Below the pieces are notes generated by a model. That model had not been told where the DNA came from and did no database searches. It saw nothing but the letters and a program-made list of their open reading frames with translations. Source: Synechococcales cyanobacterium CRU_2_2 (GTDB taxonomy: Bacteria; Cyanobacteriota; Cyanobacteriia; PCC-9006; JAAUQQ01). From it: a stretch of 47,701 bases of DNA. The stretch covers positions 1 through 47,701 of the forward strand of contig JAAUOP010000022.1 in NCBI GenBank assembly GCA_012034805.1, given 5' to 3'. Within the stretch, counting starts at the first letter, position 1. Each line of letters starts with the position of its first letter. The position numbers were made by a program, and so were the translations under genes. Positions 19,810-27,634 of this stretch are shown one piece after another.

Positions 19810-20238
19810 ATGACAGTTGCCCTGCAGCGGTTTTCCTTCCAGGACTACCTCAACCACGACGGCACCGACGATCGCTACGAGCTCGTAGAAGGAGAATTGA
19901 TTCCCATAGCCCCAGGCACAGGACAACATGGCGGCGTGATGAAATTTCTAGAACGAGGTTTCGATCGCGAAATTGAACGCCTAGAACTTCCCTGGACCGC
20001 CCATCGGGGTGACAGCGAATCGACGGTGCGCACCGATTACCGAGCCAAGCGGGCTGAATATAACGTTTTGGGCATCGAAGAATATTTGATTGTCGATCCG
20101 CTCGCCGCCAAGGTCACCGTGTGTTTGCTCGTGGATGACCTCTACGAAGCCACTGAATTTGTCGGCGAAGCGAGGATTGAATCTCGTCGGTTTCCTGAGC
20201 TGAAATTGACCGCTGCCGCTATTTTTGCCCTGATCTAA
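19810..20238 (+). pseudogene. Uma2-family gene with internal in-frame deletion of the nuclease core
   Basis: 142 residues, uninterrupted. The N-terminal half (LQRFSFQDYLNHDGTDDRYE, LVEGELIPIAPGTGQHGGVM) and the C-terminal half (RTDYRAKRAEYNVLGIEEYL, VDPLAAKVTVCLLVDDLYE) are both typical of full-length Uma2 proteins of ~190 residues. At the join (residues 66-70, about 20005-20020) roughly 50 residues expected between LPWT and the TDYRAKRAEY motif are absent. That segment normally holds the catalytic Asp (PDVVVL) and Glu (EVVS), so nuclease activity should be lost. The reading frame is preserved, so a truncated protein may still be made. Confidence 0.7.
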
Positions 20239-20365
20239 GCCGAGCACAAGATTGAGCGTCAAGACACATGATCAGTGAGCTGGGCATGGGCAGAACATGA
20301 ATCCGTGTCTGGAACTTGTGTCAACCTGGTAAGGTCAGATGCATTATCTTTGCTAACGGCTGACT

Positions 20366-21559
20366 ATGTTCTTGAACTCCTGGCTGAAGCGACGCCCTTG
20401 GGTGGCGATCGCCCTCCTCACCTGCATTCTCACCACCAGCATCAGCCTCCTGTGGCTCAGTCCCAGCCCTGTTGCCGCTCAAACGAGTCAATCTGATGCA
20501 ACACCAACTGAACTTCGGGGCATTTGGCTCACCAATATCGACAGCGATGTGCTGTTTTCGAAAGCCAAACTCGCAGCAGGAATTGCGCGGCTCAAGCGAA
20601 TGAATTTCAACACGATTTATCCCACGGTGCTGAACGGCGGCTATACGCTCTACCCCAGCAACGTCGCCGAGGCGGTGATCGGAACGGCGTTGGATCCAGA
20701 GCCGGGGCTGCAAAACCGCGACATGCTAGCGGAAGCGATCGCCGAAGGCCATCGCCAGGGCTTGGCGGTGATTCCTTGGCTAGAGTTTGGGCTGATGTTG
20801 CCGGGGGAGAGTTCGATCGCCAAAACGCATCCCGACTGGATTGCCCAGCGTGCCGATGGCAGTGAGGTTTGGCTAGAGGGCGGGCGGATCGAGCGGCGTT
20901 GGCTCAGTCCGTTTCACCCTCAGGTACGGCAGTTTTTGACGGCGATCGTCGCCGAAATTGCCGCGAACTATGACGTGGACGGGATTCAGTTTGATGACCA
21001 TCTGGGTTTGCCGGTGGACTTTGGCTACGATGACTATACGGTGAAGCTCTACCAATCGGAGCACAGTGGCAAACGCCCACCCACGGATCACACGGATCCG
21101 GGCTGGGTACGCTGGCGGGCCAATAAGATCAGCAATTTGACGGCACAACTGTTTCACACGGTGAAGGCGCTGAAGCCAGATTGCGTTTTTTCTTTGTCGC
21201 CGAATCCTCAAGAATTTGCCTATGCAACTTATTTGCAGGACTGGTCGCGCTGGGAGAATCTGGGTTATGTGGAAGAGTTGATTGTGCAAGTTTATCGCAG
21301 TGATTTACCGCGTTTTGTCTCGGAGTTGCGCCATCCGACGGTGCAGCGCGCTCGGGGGCATGTGCCGACGGGGATTGGGATTTTGGCGGGTTTGAAAGGC
21401 CGAGACGTGCCGATGAAGCAAATTGTGGAACAGGTGGAAACGGTGCGAAAGGAAGGGCTTGGAGGTGTGTCGTTGTTTTTTTATGAGACGTTGGGGAATC
21501 GCGATCGCCAGTTCACCCAACTATTCGCCAAACCAGCCCGCCGTCGCCCAAAGCCGTAG
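20366..21559 (+). CDS. Secreted glycoside-hydrolase-like family 10 (GHL10/DUF187) protein
   Basis: 397 residues. Signal peptide 1 to ~38 (basic MFLNSWLKRRP, hydrophobic AIALLTCILTTSISLLWL, cleavage after PVAAQ). The mature protein starts with the family hallmark ELRGIWLTNIDSDVLFS (49-65), then NFNTIYPTVLNGGYTLYPSN, VIPWLEFG and DVDGIQFDDHLG (203-214), a TIM-barrel beta strand with candidate catalytic acids D210/D211. The C-terminal barrel strands include SLSPNPQEFAYATYLQDW. These proteins are thought to act on polysaccharide or cell wall in the periplasm; activity is largely unproven. The stop codon is embedded in a REP-like palindrome. Confidence 0.9.
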   Translation: MFLNSWLKRRPWVAIALLTCILTTSISLLWLSPSPVAAQTSQSDATPTELRGIWLTNIDSDVLFSKAKLAAGIARLKRMNFNTIYPTVLNGGYTLYPSNVAEAVIGTALDPEPGLQNRDMLAEAIAEGHRQGLAVIPWLEFGLMLPGESSIAKTHPDWIAQRADGSEVWLEGGRIERRWLSPFHPQVRQFLTAIVAEIAANYDVDGIQFDDHLGLPVDFGYDDYTVKLYQSEHSGKRPPTDHTDPGWVRWRANKISNLTAQLFHTVKALKPDCVFSLSPNPQEFAYATYLQDWSRWENLGYVEELIVQVYRSDLPRFVSELRHPTVQRARGHVPTGIGILAGLKGRDVPMKQIVEQVETVRKEGLGGVSLFFYETLGNRDRQFTQLFAKPARRRPKP

Positions 21560-21580
21560 GGACGAACCGCCGTTGTCCGG
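21556..21580. repeat. REP-like palindrome at a gene 3' end (half copy near 21621)
   Basis: GTAGGGACGAACCGCCGTTGTCCGG repeats the core of the 4260-4278 element with one bulged base in the stem. It starts within the stop codon of the GHL10 gene. A second half site, GCCGGACGAACCG, lies at 21620-21632 and can also pair with the right arm. It may act as a terminator or mRNA-stabilising hairpin. Confidence 0.55.
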
Positions 21581-21763
21581 CTGTTCGCGGTGGGCTTGAT
21601 CGCGGTGGCTCTCGCATTGCGCCGGACGAACCGAAGGCGATCGCACCTTACGGCGGGCCTCTGCTGGGCCAGGCATCTCCGTGCGTATTGTTCTATTCGT
21701 ATTGTGATTTGAGGATGAATATGCGACAAAAGAGTCACCGTTGCTTGTCTTTTGCGTGCTCCC

Positions 21764-24076
21764 ATGGCCCTTCCTGAAACCCCTGAATCGGCTCAAGTGG
21801 CCTCGAAAAAGGCAGAAGAGCAGAAGCAACCCGAGCGCCCGACAGCGGAGCGGCGATTTGTGGCGAAGTCGGTGAATGCGTTTGTGCAGTGGATGCCGTT
21901 GGGGGGCAGTGGGGCAGCGTTTGCGAGTTTTTGTTTGCACCAGAACTGGGCGCAGGCGCTGATGATGTTCCCGGTGACGGCGGTGACTGGGATCTGGGCG
22001 GCCTACAGCAAGAATTTTGTGGAGCAATTGCAGGAAATTTACGCGGAGCGAGGCAAGGTTGATGCTAATCAGTTTGTATCTCTCTTAGATAGCCTCAATG
22101 AGACGGCAAAGTGGCGGCTGGCGGGGACAGATGAGCAGTATTTGAAGCTAGTGGCCGGGAATTGTCGAGACTATACGACGGAAGGATTTCGGCCTGCGGG
22201 TTCGACGCCGTTGCTAGAGGATGTATTTGTTCCGCTGCAACTGAGCAATGAGTTGTTGCGTGGCCCCGATGGTCTGGCGCTACCGATGCGGCCTAGCTTG
22301 CACAAGAAGAGGGGTGGAACAGCCGAGGCGGATGATGACAAAGCGGTAGAACGTGAGCTACAGCGACTTGAGCAAGAGGGGATTTTGATTTGGGAGTTGC
22401 TGCGAGAGGTGCGGCGGGTTCCGGCTTATCGGCAGTTGGCGATTTTGGCCTGGGGTGGTTATGGCAAAACGACGTTGATGCGTCACCTGACCTACACGTT
22501 TGCCACACGTCGCCACCGCAAGCATCAGGTGCCGCGACTGATGCCATTTTTGATTTTGCTGCGCAGTTGGCGAGAGCTACTCACCCAGGAGAGTCCGCCC
22601 AGTTTGCCGGATTTGATTACCCAGCATTACATCCCGAATTTGCCGAAGGGGAAATCGCTGCAGCTGCCGCCCAATTGGGCAGAGCAGATTCTGATCAAGG
22701 GTGATGCTTTGGTGATGTTCGATGGATTTGATGAGGTGCCAGAGGGCAAGCGAGAAGGCGTGAGCCGCTGGATTAGTCAACAGATGGCTGAGTACGATAG
22801 CTCGGTGTTTATCTTGACCTCTCGGCCCGGTGGCTATGCCCACTACAGCGCCGAAAAACCTCGATCGGAGGTGCGGGTGAAGCCCTTTAGCAAAGATCAG
22901 CGGGAACGGTTTGTTCGGGATTGGTATCGCTGTCAGGAGCGGTATCGATTACCGGGGCGCAAGCAGGCGGAGGTGGAGCTGTCTGCCCAACAGGAAGCAG
23001 CGGATTTGTTGCAGCAGATCGAGCAGCGTCAGGAGTTGCAGGAGATGGCCCAGAACCCGTTGCTGCTGAATATGATCGCGACGTTTCATAAGTCTTTTCC
23101 GGGGACAAAACTACCTCGGCGACGCGTGGAGCTGTATCGAGAAATTTGTCAGTTGCAGTTGGGTGGGCGGCCGCTGGCGAGGCAGATTGAGCTGGTGTTG
23201 CCGCAGCAGGAAAGTCAGGAGATTTTGCAGGGATTGGCGCTGCGAATGACAGAGCTGAATCAACCGGCAATGCCGCGAGAAGGCGTTCTGGCGCTATTAC
23301 AGGCTCAGCCAAAGGTTCAGGACGAAAACCTCAATGGGTCGAAATTTCTCGATCAGGTGGTGCAGGTGAGTGAACTGCTGGTGGAGAAGGATACCGAGGT
23401 TTATGAGTTTCTGCATCTCAGTTTTCAGGCCTATTTGGCGGCATCCCAAGTCGTAAAGCAGCAACAGGAAACACTGCTGATTGACCATTGGTTAGAGGAT
23501 TGGTGGCGGGAGACGATTCTGCTCTATGCGGCCCAGGTGAACCCTTGTGGGCTGGTGTGCCGAGCTTGTGACCGCCAGGGTGCCGAGGCAGCGGCATTGG
23601 GGTATGACGTGCTGTATGAATCTTTGCGGGAGATTGAACCGGGGCTACAGGAGCGGGTCAACGAACTGCGCTATGCCAAGCTGGAGGCGCTGCTGGCGGC
23701 TCAGGATTGGCGCAAGGCAGACGAGGAGACCTATCGACTGATGATTCAGACCGTGGGCAAGACTTTTGGTCAATGGTTTTCGGTTCGGGACTTGCAGACC
23801 TTTCCCTGTTGGGATTTGCGGCGACTGGATGAGCTGTGGGTGCGCTATAGCGAGGGCAAGTGGGGCTTTAGTGTCCAGAAGCGCATTTGGCAGGAGTGTG
23901 GTAGCCCTGGGCCTTATGATCAGAAGACGGAAGCTCAGTGGGAGCTGTTTGGCGATCGCGTCGGCTGGCGCAAGGATGGGAACTGGTTGAACTACAATGA
24001 TTTTTCTTTACTAGTACTGGAGAGCTACCTGTTAGTACTGGAGAGCTACCTTGGTTTGTACCGTCGGGTTGTGTGA
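21764..24076 (+). CDS. NACHT-domain STAND ATPase with C-terminal GUN4 domain
   Basis: 770 residues from ATG 21764 (a TTG 12 bases upstream is in frame). Residues ~41-78 include hydrophobic stretches (WMPLGGSGAAFASFCLH, ALMMFPVTAVTGIWAAY), so the N-terminus may sit in or on a membrane. NACHT ATPase: Walker A AWGGYGKTTLMRH (229-241), Walker B DALVMFDGFDEV (314-325), sensor-like FILTSRPGGYAHY (350-362) and the winged-helix region to ~560 (YEFLHLSFQAYLAAS). From ~637 to 752 lies a GUN4 domain: LLAAQDWRKADEETYRLMI, FPCWDLRRLDELWVRYSEG, WGFSVQKRIW, FGDRVGWRKDGNWLNY. GUN4 binds porphyrins and activates Mg-chelatase when stand-alone; here it is probably the sensor of an NLR-like switch (inference). 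The extreme C-terminus is altered by a 21-bp duplication. Confidence 0.92.
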   Translation: MALPETPESAQVASKKAEEQKQPERPTAERRFVAKSVNAFVQWMPLGGSGAAFASFCLHQNWAQALMMFPVTAVTGIWAAYSKNFVEQLQEIYAERGKVDANQFVSLLDSLNETAKWRLAGTDEQYLKLVAGNCRDYTTEGFRPAGSTPLLEDVFVPLQLSNELLRGPDGLALPMRPSLHKKRGGTAEADDDKAVERELQRLEQEGILIWELLREVRRVPAYRQLAILAWGGYGKTTLMRHLTYTFATRRHRKHQVPRLMPFLILLRSWRELLTQESPPSLPDLITQHYIPNLPKGKSLQLPPNWAEQILIKGDALVMFDGFDEVPEGKREGVSRWISQQMAEYDSSVFILTSRPGGYAHYSAEKPRSEVRVKPFSKDQRERFVRDWYRCQERYRLPGRKQAEVELSAQQEAADLLQQIEQRQELQEMAQNPLLLNMIATFHKSFPGTKLPRRRVELYREICQLQLGGRPLARQIELVLPQQESQEILQGLALRMTELNQPAMPREGVLALLQAQPKVQDENLNGSKFLDQVVQVSELLVEKDTEVYEFLHLSFQAYLAASQVVKQQQETLLIDHWLEDWWRETILLYAAQVNPCGLVCRACDRQGAEAAALGYDVLYESLREIEPGLQERVNELRYAKLEALLAAQDWRKADEETYRLMIQTVGKTFGQWFSVRDLQTFPCWDLRRLDELWVRYSEGKWGFSVQKRIWQECGSPGPYDQKTEAQWELFGDRVGWRKDGNWLNYNDFSLLVLESYLLVLESYLGLYRRVV
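24012..24053 (+). repeat. In-frame 21-bp tandem duplication (LVLESYL x2)
   Basis: Two near-identical 21-mers, TAGTACTGGAGAGCTACCTG followed by T or G, at 24012-24032 and 24033-24053. They are translated as LVLESYL LVLESYL at the end of the NACHT-GUN4 protein, where GUN4 domains usually end with a different conserved segment after FSL. Confidence 0.85.
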
Positions 24077-24228
24077 GGGGGGGTTTTTCTTCTCTTTTCT
24101 CGCGCCCAGACTTGTAGATTGTAAGCTGTAAAGCTTTCAGCCGATCCCAGATCAGCCAAAGTCGTTACCACCTAGCCTTGAAACCACGGCAAACCGAGCC
24201 TTACAAAAATCCGATACCTGGTACCAGG

Positions 24229-24749
24229 TCACTCAAGCTCAAGGTTCTCTCCGTACAAATCCAGCTCAAGCTGAGTATCCAATTGCTTCAGTGCAATCTC
24301 CGGATTCAGCGCATTGGCCCGCACGAAGGTCCTCGCCACCTCATCCATTTCATCCGGTGCATCCCACCCCTCCCAAGGATTGCTCTGTCCAGGGCCTTTG
24401 CGCTTCCTCGGCTTAGCCTGAACCTTAATTTCTTCAGCAACTTGCTGCCCCAATGGGTACTTGGCTTCTCAGACTTCGGCTGGGGCCGATATTTCTGGCA
24501 AAATCGCCGATAGGCCTCGGCACAAATGTCCAGCGTCGTCCCCAACGCCAAAAACGCCGGATGCCACTGGGTAATCCCATCCTGGCTCAACCGGTCATAA
24601 ATCCCATGCTCCAGCAAATAATGCACATGGTTGCTCATCACGCAAAGCCCATACAGCTTGGAGCCAAACTTCTCCCGACAGCGCTGCAACGCAAACAAAA
24701 ACACCTTCCGACAATCTGCGGAGTACGCGCACGTCAGTTGTGAATTCAA
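24229..24749 (-). pseudogene. Decayed REP-associated (IS200-like, RAYT) transposase
   Basis: Recognisable pieces of a cyanobacterial Y1/RAYT transposase: ADCRKVFLFALQRCREKFGS, KLYGLCVMSNHVHYLLE (HUH-type His pair), then YDRLSQDGITQWHPAFLALG and AYRRFCQKYRPQPKSEKPS, and in a second frame EIKVQAKPRKRKGPGQSNPW. Three lesions are visible: the usual N-terminus before residue 1 (a TTG, 24749) is missing, about 70 residues expected between HYLLE and YDRL are deleted in frame near 24608, and a frameshift lies at TTT 24429-24431 (a fourth T joins KKIKVQAKP). The deletion removes most of the catalytic core. A neighbouring minus frame to 24843 adds nothing transposase-like. It is a remnant, unlikely to be active. 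Confidence 0.75.
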
Positions 24750-24857
24750 CCTTTTTCGCCAAACCCTTCACCTTGGGCCAGTCAACCACCCTGCTATGAT
24801 GGAATTCACTCTGATGCGTCCCCTGCCGAGCCGTGGCACCCACCCAGGCAAAAACTG

Positions 24858-25640
24858 ATGCAAAATCCCTTCCCTGGCATGAATCCCTACCTCGAACACC
24901 CAGGACTGTGGCATCAGGTGCATAACCGGTTGATTGTGGGTATGGCAGATGCGATCGCCCCCCAAGTCGCTCCCCAATACTTCGTCACCATCGAACAGCG
25001 AATTTATCAATCCTTCGATGACCCCCAAAGTTTAGTCGGAATTGCTGACGTCGGCATTAAACGAGAGGATTGGAACCGCGATCCGGCACCCAGATCAGAA
25101 GGCAACATCACCACACTGGCTCGACCTCAACGGGTTCAAGTCAAAATGCCCTGGGCAGTAAAAGAACGCTATTTAGAAGTGCGAGAAGTAACCACCAAAG
25201 CATTAATCACCGTCATCGAACTCCTCTCCCCAGCCAACAAACGCACAGGAGAAGGGCGATCGCTCTACGAAGCCAAGCGCATCAAAATACTCAGCTCAAA
25301 AACCCATTTAATTGAAATCGATCTGCTGCGATCGGGGCAACCCATGGCCATCCAGGGAGCGCGATCGTCCCAGTACCGTATCCTCGTCAGCCGAGCCCCC
25401 GACCGTCCAGACGCAGACTTATTTGCCTTCGATTTACAGGAGGAAATCCCCGATTTCCCCGTGCCCCTGCAAGGCGAAGGGCCGGAGCCCCTCGTCAGCC
25501 TCCAGACCCTCCTCAACGACACCTACCAACGAGGACGATTGGACTTATTGATTGATTACACCCGCGAACCCTTGCCAGCCCTGGAGGAGGGCGATCGCCT
25601 TTGGCTCAAAGAAATCCTGGATAGCTATCACGACAACTGA
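24858..25640 (+). CDS. DUF4058 family protein
   Basis: 260 residues, intact. Family hallmarks: the start MQNPFPGMNPYLEHPGLWHQ, YLEVREVTTKALITVIELLS followed by PANKR, SLYEAKRIKILSSKTHLIEI and DLLRSGQP. The IELLSPANK strand resembles the ExK-type strand of Uma2 and other PD-(D/E)XK-like folds, so a nuclease relationship is possible but unproven. Widespread in filamentous cyanobacteria, often in many copies and near mobile DNA. No signal peptide. It lies between a RAYT remnant and an SH3b gene, in an accessory neighbourhood with two Uma2 genes. Confidence 0.88.
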   Translation: MQNPFPGMNPYLEHPGLWHQVHNRLIVGMADAIAPQVAPQYFVTIEQRIYQSFDDPQSLVGIADVGIKREDWNRDPAPRSEGNITTLARPQRVQVKMPWAVKERYLEVREVTTKALITVIELLSPANKRTGEGRSLYEAKRIKILSSKTHLIEIDLLRSGQPMAIQGARSSQYRILVSRAPDRPDADLFAFDLQEEIPDFPVPLQGEGPEPLVSLQTLLNDTYQRGRLDLLIDYTREPLPALEEGDRLWLKEILDSYHDN

Positions 25641-25649
25641 TCCTGCAAC

Positions 25650-25685
25650 GGGCCGAAGCATGGGCCGAAGCATGGGCCGAAGAAT
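25650..25685. repeat. Tandem repeat, 12-bp unit, 3 copies
   Basis: GGGCCGAAGCAT occurs at 25650 and 25662, with a last copy GGGCCGAAGAAT at 25674, starting 10 bases after the DUF4058 stop codon. Confidence 0.85.
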
Positions 25686-25770
25686 GAGTTGCAGAACCAG
25701 GCGAATTTCTCGGGAAATCCTCGCCCCCTTTCTTGTAGCCACAAGACAACCCATTCACCTCAACCTTCCC

Positions 25771-26301
25771 ATGAACCCCTCACTGGCCCGCCAATGTGCT
25801 GCCGTCACCCTAGGACTGGGTCTCTCCTTCCTAAATTTGCCCATACAACCCGTCGCCGCCCAACCCCAAAATGCTTGCCAATCCTGGTTTCGTCTGGTGC
25901 AAACCCGCGATGGTGATCCCGTTCTGCTGCGGGCCAACCCCAATGGCGCGGTGATCGGTCGGGTGAACAACGGTCATGAAGTTTTATTTAATGGAGGCGA
26001 TCGCACCGGTGCTTGGGCCAACATCACCCTCAAGGGCGGCAAAACCGGCTGGGTGGCCGATCGCTTCTTGGGCCGCCACCCCGCTGATACCGCCCAGTTT
26101 ACGGGTCAGTATCGTATCAAAACCTTGGATGGTGACTCCGTGGCGCTGCGGGCCAATGCTGGACTGAGAGGGAAGGCGATCGCCAGCCTCAAACCCGGCG
26201 ACCTCGTCACACAAGTGAAAACGGTCGGCGAATGGATCCAAGTCAAAACCAGCACAGGCCAACTCGGATTCATCTCCAGCCAATATCTGGTCTGTCGCTA
26301 G
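25771..26301 (+). CDS. Secreted protein with two SH3b domains
   Basis: 176 residues from ATG 25771; the frame opens further upstream, but only here does a signal peptide start (MNPSLARQCAAVTLGLGLSF, cleavage after PVAAQ). The mature part contains two bacterial SH3 domains, about 45-100 (VLLRANPNGAVIGRVNNGHE ... GKTGWVADRFLG) and 115-176 (VALRANAGLRGKAIASLKPG ... GQLGFISSQYLVC). SH3b domains bind peptidoglycan or other ligands in the periplasm; with no catalytic domain this is probably a binding or adaptor protein. Two Cys near the ends (CQSWF, YLVCR) could form a disulfide. Confidence 0.82.
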   Translation: MNPSLARQCAAVTLGLGLSFLNLPIQPVAAQPQNACQSWFRLVQTRDGDPVLLRANPNGAVIGRVNNGHEVLFNGGDRTGAWANITLKGGKTGWVADRFLGRHPADTAQFTGQYRIKTLDGDSVALRANAGLRGKAIASLKPGDLVTQVKTVGEWIQVKTSTGQLGFISSQYLVCR

Positions 26302-26350
26302 CGACCTGCAAGCGCGGGTCACTGCTTCGGCAGGTCATGGCTTCAGCAGG

Positions 26351-27217
26351 TCAGGTCTTTGGCAACTTCCCCGCCTTGGCCAGCGCAGCCTCGCTATTCT
26401 TGCTGTACTGAGCTACCCGATCTTGAGCCGTCAAATAGCGCGGATCATTGCTCGGCACCTGGCCCATCAACTCCGACGCCTTCTTCCAGTCCGCTGCTAA
26501 TTCCAGCCACTCCGCCTCCGTTTTCGCAGCCTGTCCCCCCACAGAGGACTTCTCCGCCAGCTGCACCGCCTGGGCAAACCCATCCGTTCCCTGTTGCTGG
26601 GCCTGAGTGCGACCGGTTCGATCGCCACCGGCCTGATGGCGCGCCTGGAAACCGCCCCAGAGCACCCCAGCGGCAATCACCACCGCAGCGACGCTCATCC
26701 CTCCGACGATCGCCGAAGCCCAAGACCGCTGAGATCTCGACCAATCGCCAATTCGACTGGGTTGGTGGTGGGCCTGGGCCTTGAGTTCTGCAATGCGCCT
26801 TGCTTTTTGACGGCTGTATTGCCAATCTTCTGCCAACTGTCGAAAAAATGGCGGCTTGGTCAGCTTAATGTCCTCTGTCCAGAGAACATGTCCCTTCTTG
26901 TTTTGCTGAACATCCTCTAGCCAGAGCAACTGCTGCTCCCGGTTGATGCGGGTGTAGAGGCAAACCTTATCGATACTGCGGGGGGCCACCTCCTCGAGGA
27001 GGGCATGCACTCGAGGCAACAGCTTCGACTTATTCAGAGCCGTTGACTCTGCCGCCTCACAGAGCAGTTGCAAGGTGCCAGACTCCAACATGGCCCGAGT
27101 CCGAACCCCGACATCTGCCAACCGATCGTTCAAAACCTGAATGATAGCGGTGATGCTGCCGCTTCGGGCCTGACCAAATACCTCGTCTGCGGAGGTCCTG
27201 GATTGAGAGATTGTCAT
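26351..27217 (-). CDS. Conserved cyanobacterial single-pass membrane protein
   Basis: 288 residues from MTISQSRTSADEVFGQA (27217); the frame reaches 27256. The N-terminal ~90 residues (ARSGSITAIIQVLNDRLADV, VRTRAMLESGTLQLLCEA, DKVCLYTRINREQQLLW) resemble a small domain repeated in many cyanobacterial proteins with no known activity. One membrane segment at about 168-187 (IVGGMSVAAVVIAAGVLW) follows a basic linker. The C-terminal ~90 residues are helical with a possible TPR-like motif (ELAADWKKASELMGQVPSND). Orientation and role unknown; the N-terminus is probably cytoplasmic. Convergent with the SH3b gene. Confidence 0.7.
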   Translation of the reverse strand: MTISQSRTSADEVFGQARSGSITAIIQVLNDRLADVGVRTRAMLESGTLQLLCEAAESTALNKSKLLPRVHALLEEVAPRSIDKVCLYTRINREQQLLWLEDVQQNKKGHVLWTEDIKLTKPPFFRQLAEDWQYSRQKARRIAELKAQAHHQPSRIGDWSRSQRSWASAIVGGMSVAAVVIAAGVLWGGFQARHQAGGDRTGRTQAQQQGTDGFAQAVQLAEKSSVGGQAAKTEAEWLELAADWKKASELMGQVPSNDPRYLTAQDRVAQYSKNSEAALAKAGKLPKT

Positions 27218-27397
27218 AACTCCAGCAGTCCCCTCAAACGTGAGGAGTAGACACATGTTATTGATCTATATCACAGTCTAGAAAGCTACTGTCAGAGCTT
27301 TTGGGATAGCTTTTGGCATAGCCTTTGAGAGTTGTCAAAAATCAAGGGGATTGGCGTTGCCAATCCCCTCCAGACCTTGAATAAGCTTCCTCAAGGA

Positions 27398-27471
27398 CGA
27401 GCACGGAGGGATTCGAACCCCCGACCCTCAGAACCGGAATCTGATGCTCTATCCAGCTGAGCTACGTGCCC
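27398..27471 (-). tRNA. tRNA-Arg (anticodon CCG)
   Basis: 74 nt. Acceptor stem GGGCACG/CGTGCTC (one G-T pair), D-arm GCTCAGCTGGATAGAGC, anticodon stem-loop TCAGA-TTCCGGT-TCTGA with anticodon CCG reading CGG, T-arm GGGGGTTCGAATCCCTC, discriminator G. CCA is not encoded. The GATTCGAACCC block is visible on the plus strand at 27409-27419. Confidence 0.97.
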
Positions 27472-27581
27472 TTAAGGCGATGAAGCCATTTTTCAATGGA
27501 CTTCCCGACGGGCTTACTGATGGCCGTTCACAGTATAGCAGGGGGAGGAGTAATGTGTAGTCTTGCGAGCGTGTCAAGCTT

Positions 27582-27631
27582 GGATGTTGCTTACTTGCTG
27601 GATGTTGCTTACTTGCTGGATGTTGCTTACC
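27582..27631. repeat. Tandem repeat, 18-bp unit, about 2.8 copies, abutting the recF start
   Basis: GGATGTTGCTTACTTGCT at 27582 and 27600, with a partial copy to 27631, ending 3 bases before the recF ATG (27635). It occupies the ribosome-binding region and is itself open in the recF frame, so start choice and translation efficiency could depend on copy number. Confidence 0.88.
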
Positions 27632-27634
27632 CGA

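Noticed and set aside
24595..24843. 82-codon minus frame overlapping the transposase remnant
   Set aside because: Only a shifted reading of the remnant for most of its length; the extra N-terminal part shows no transposase motif.
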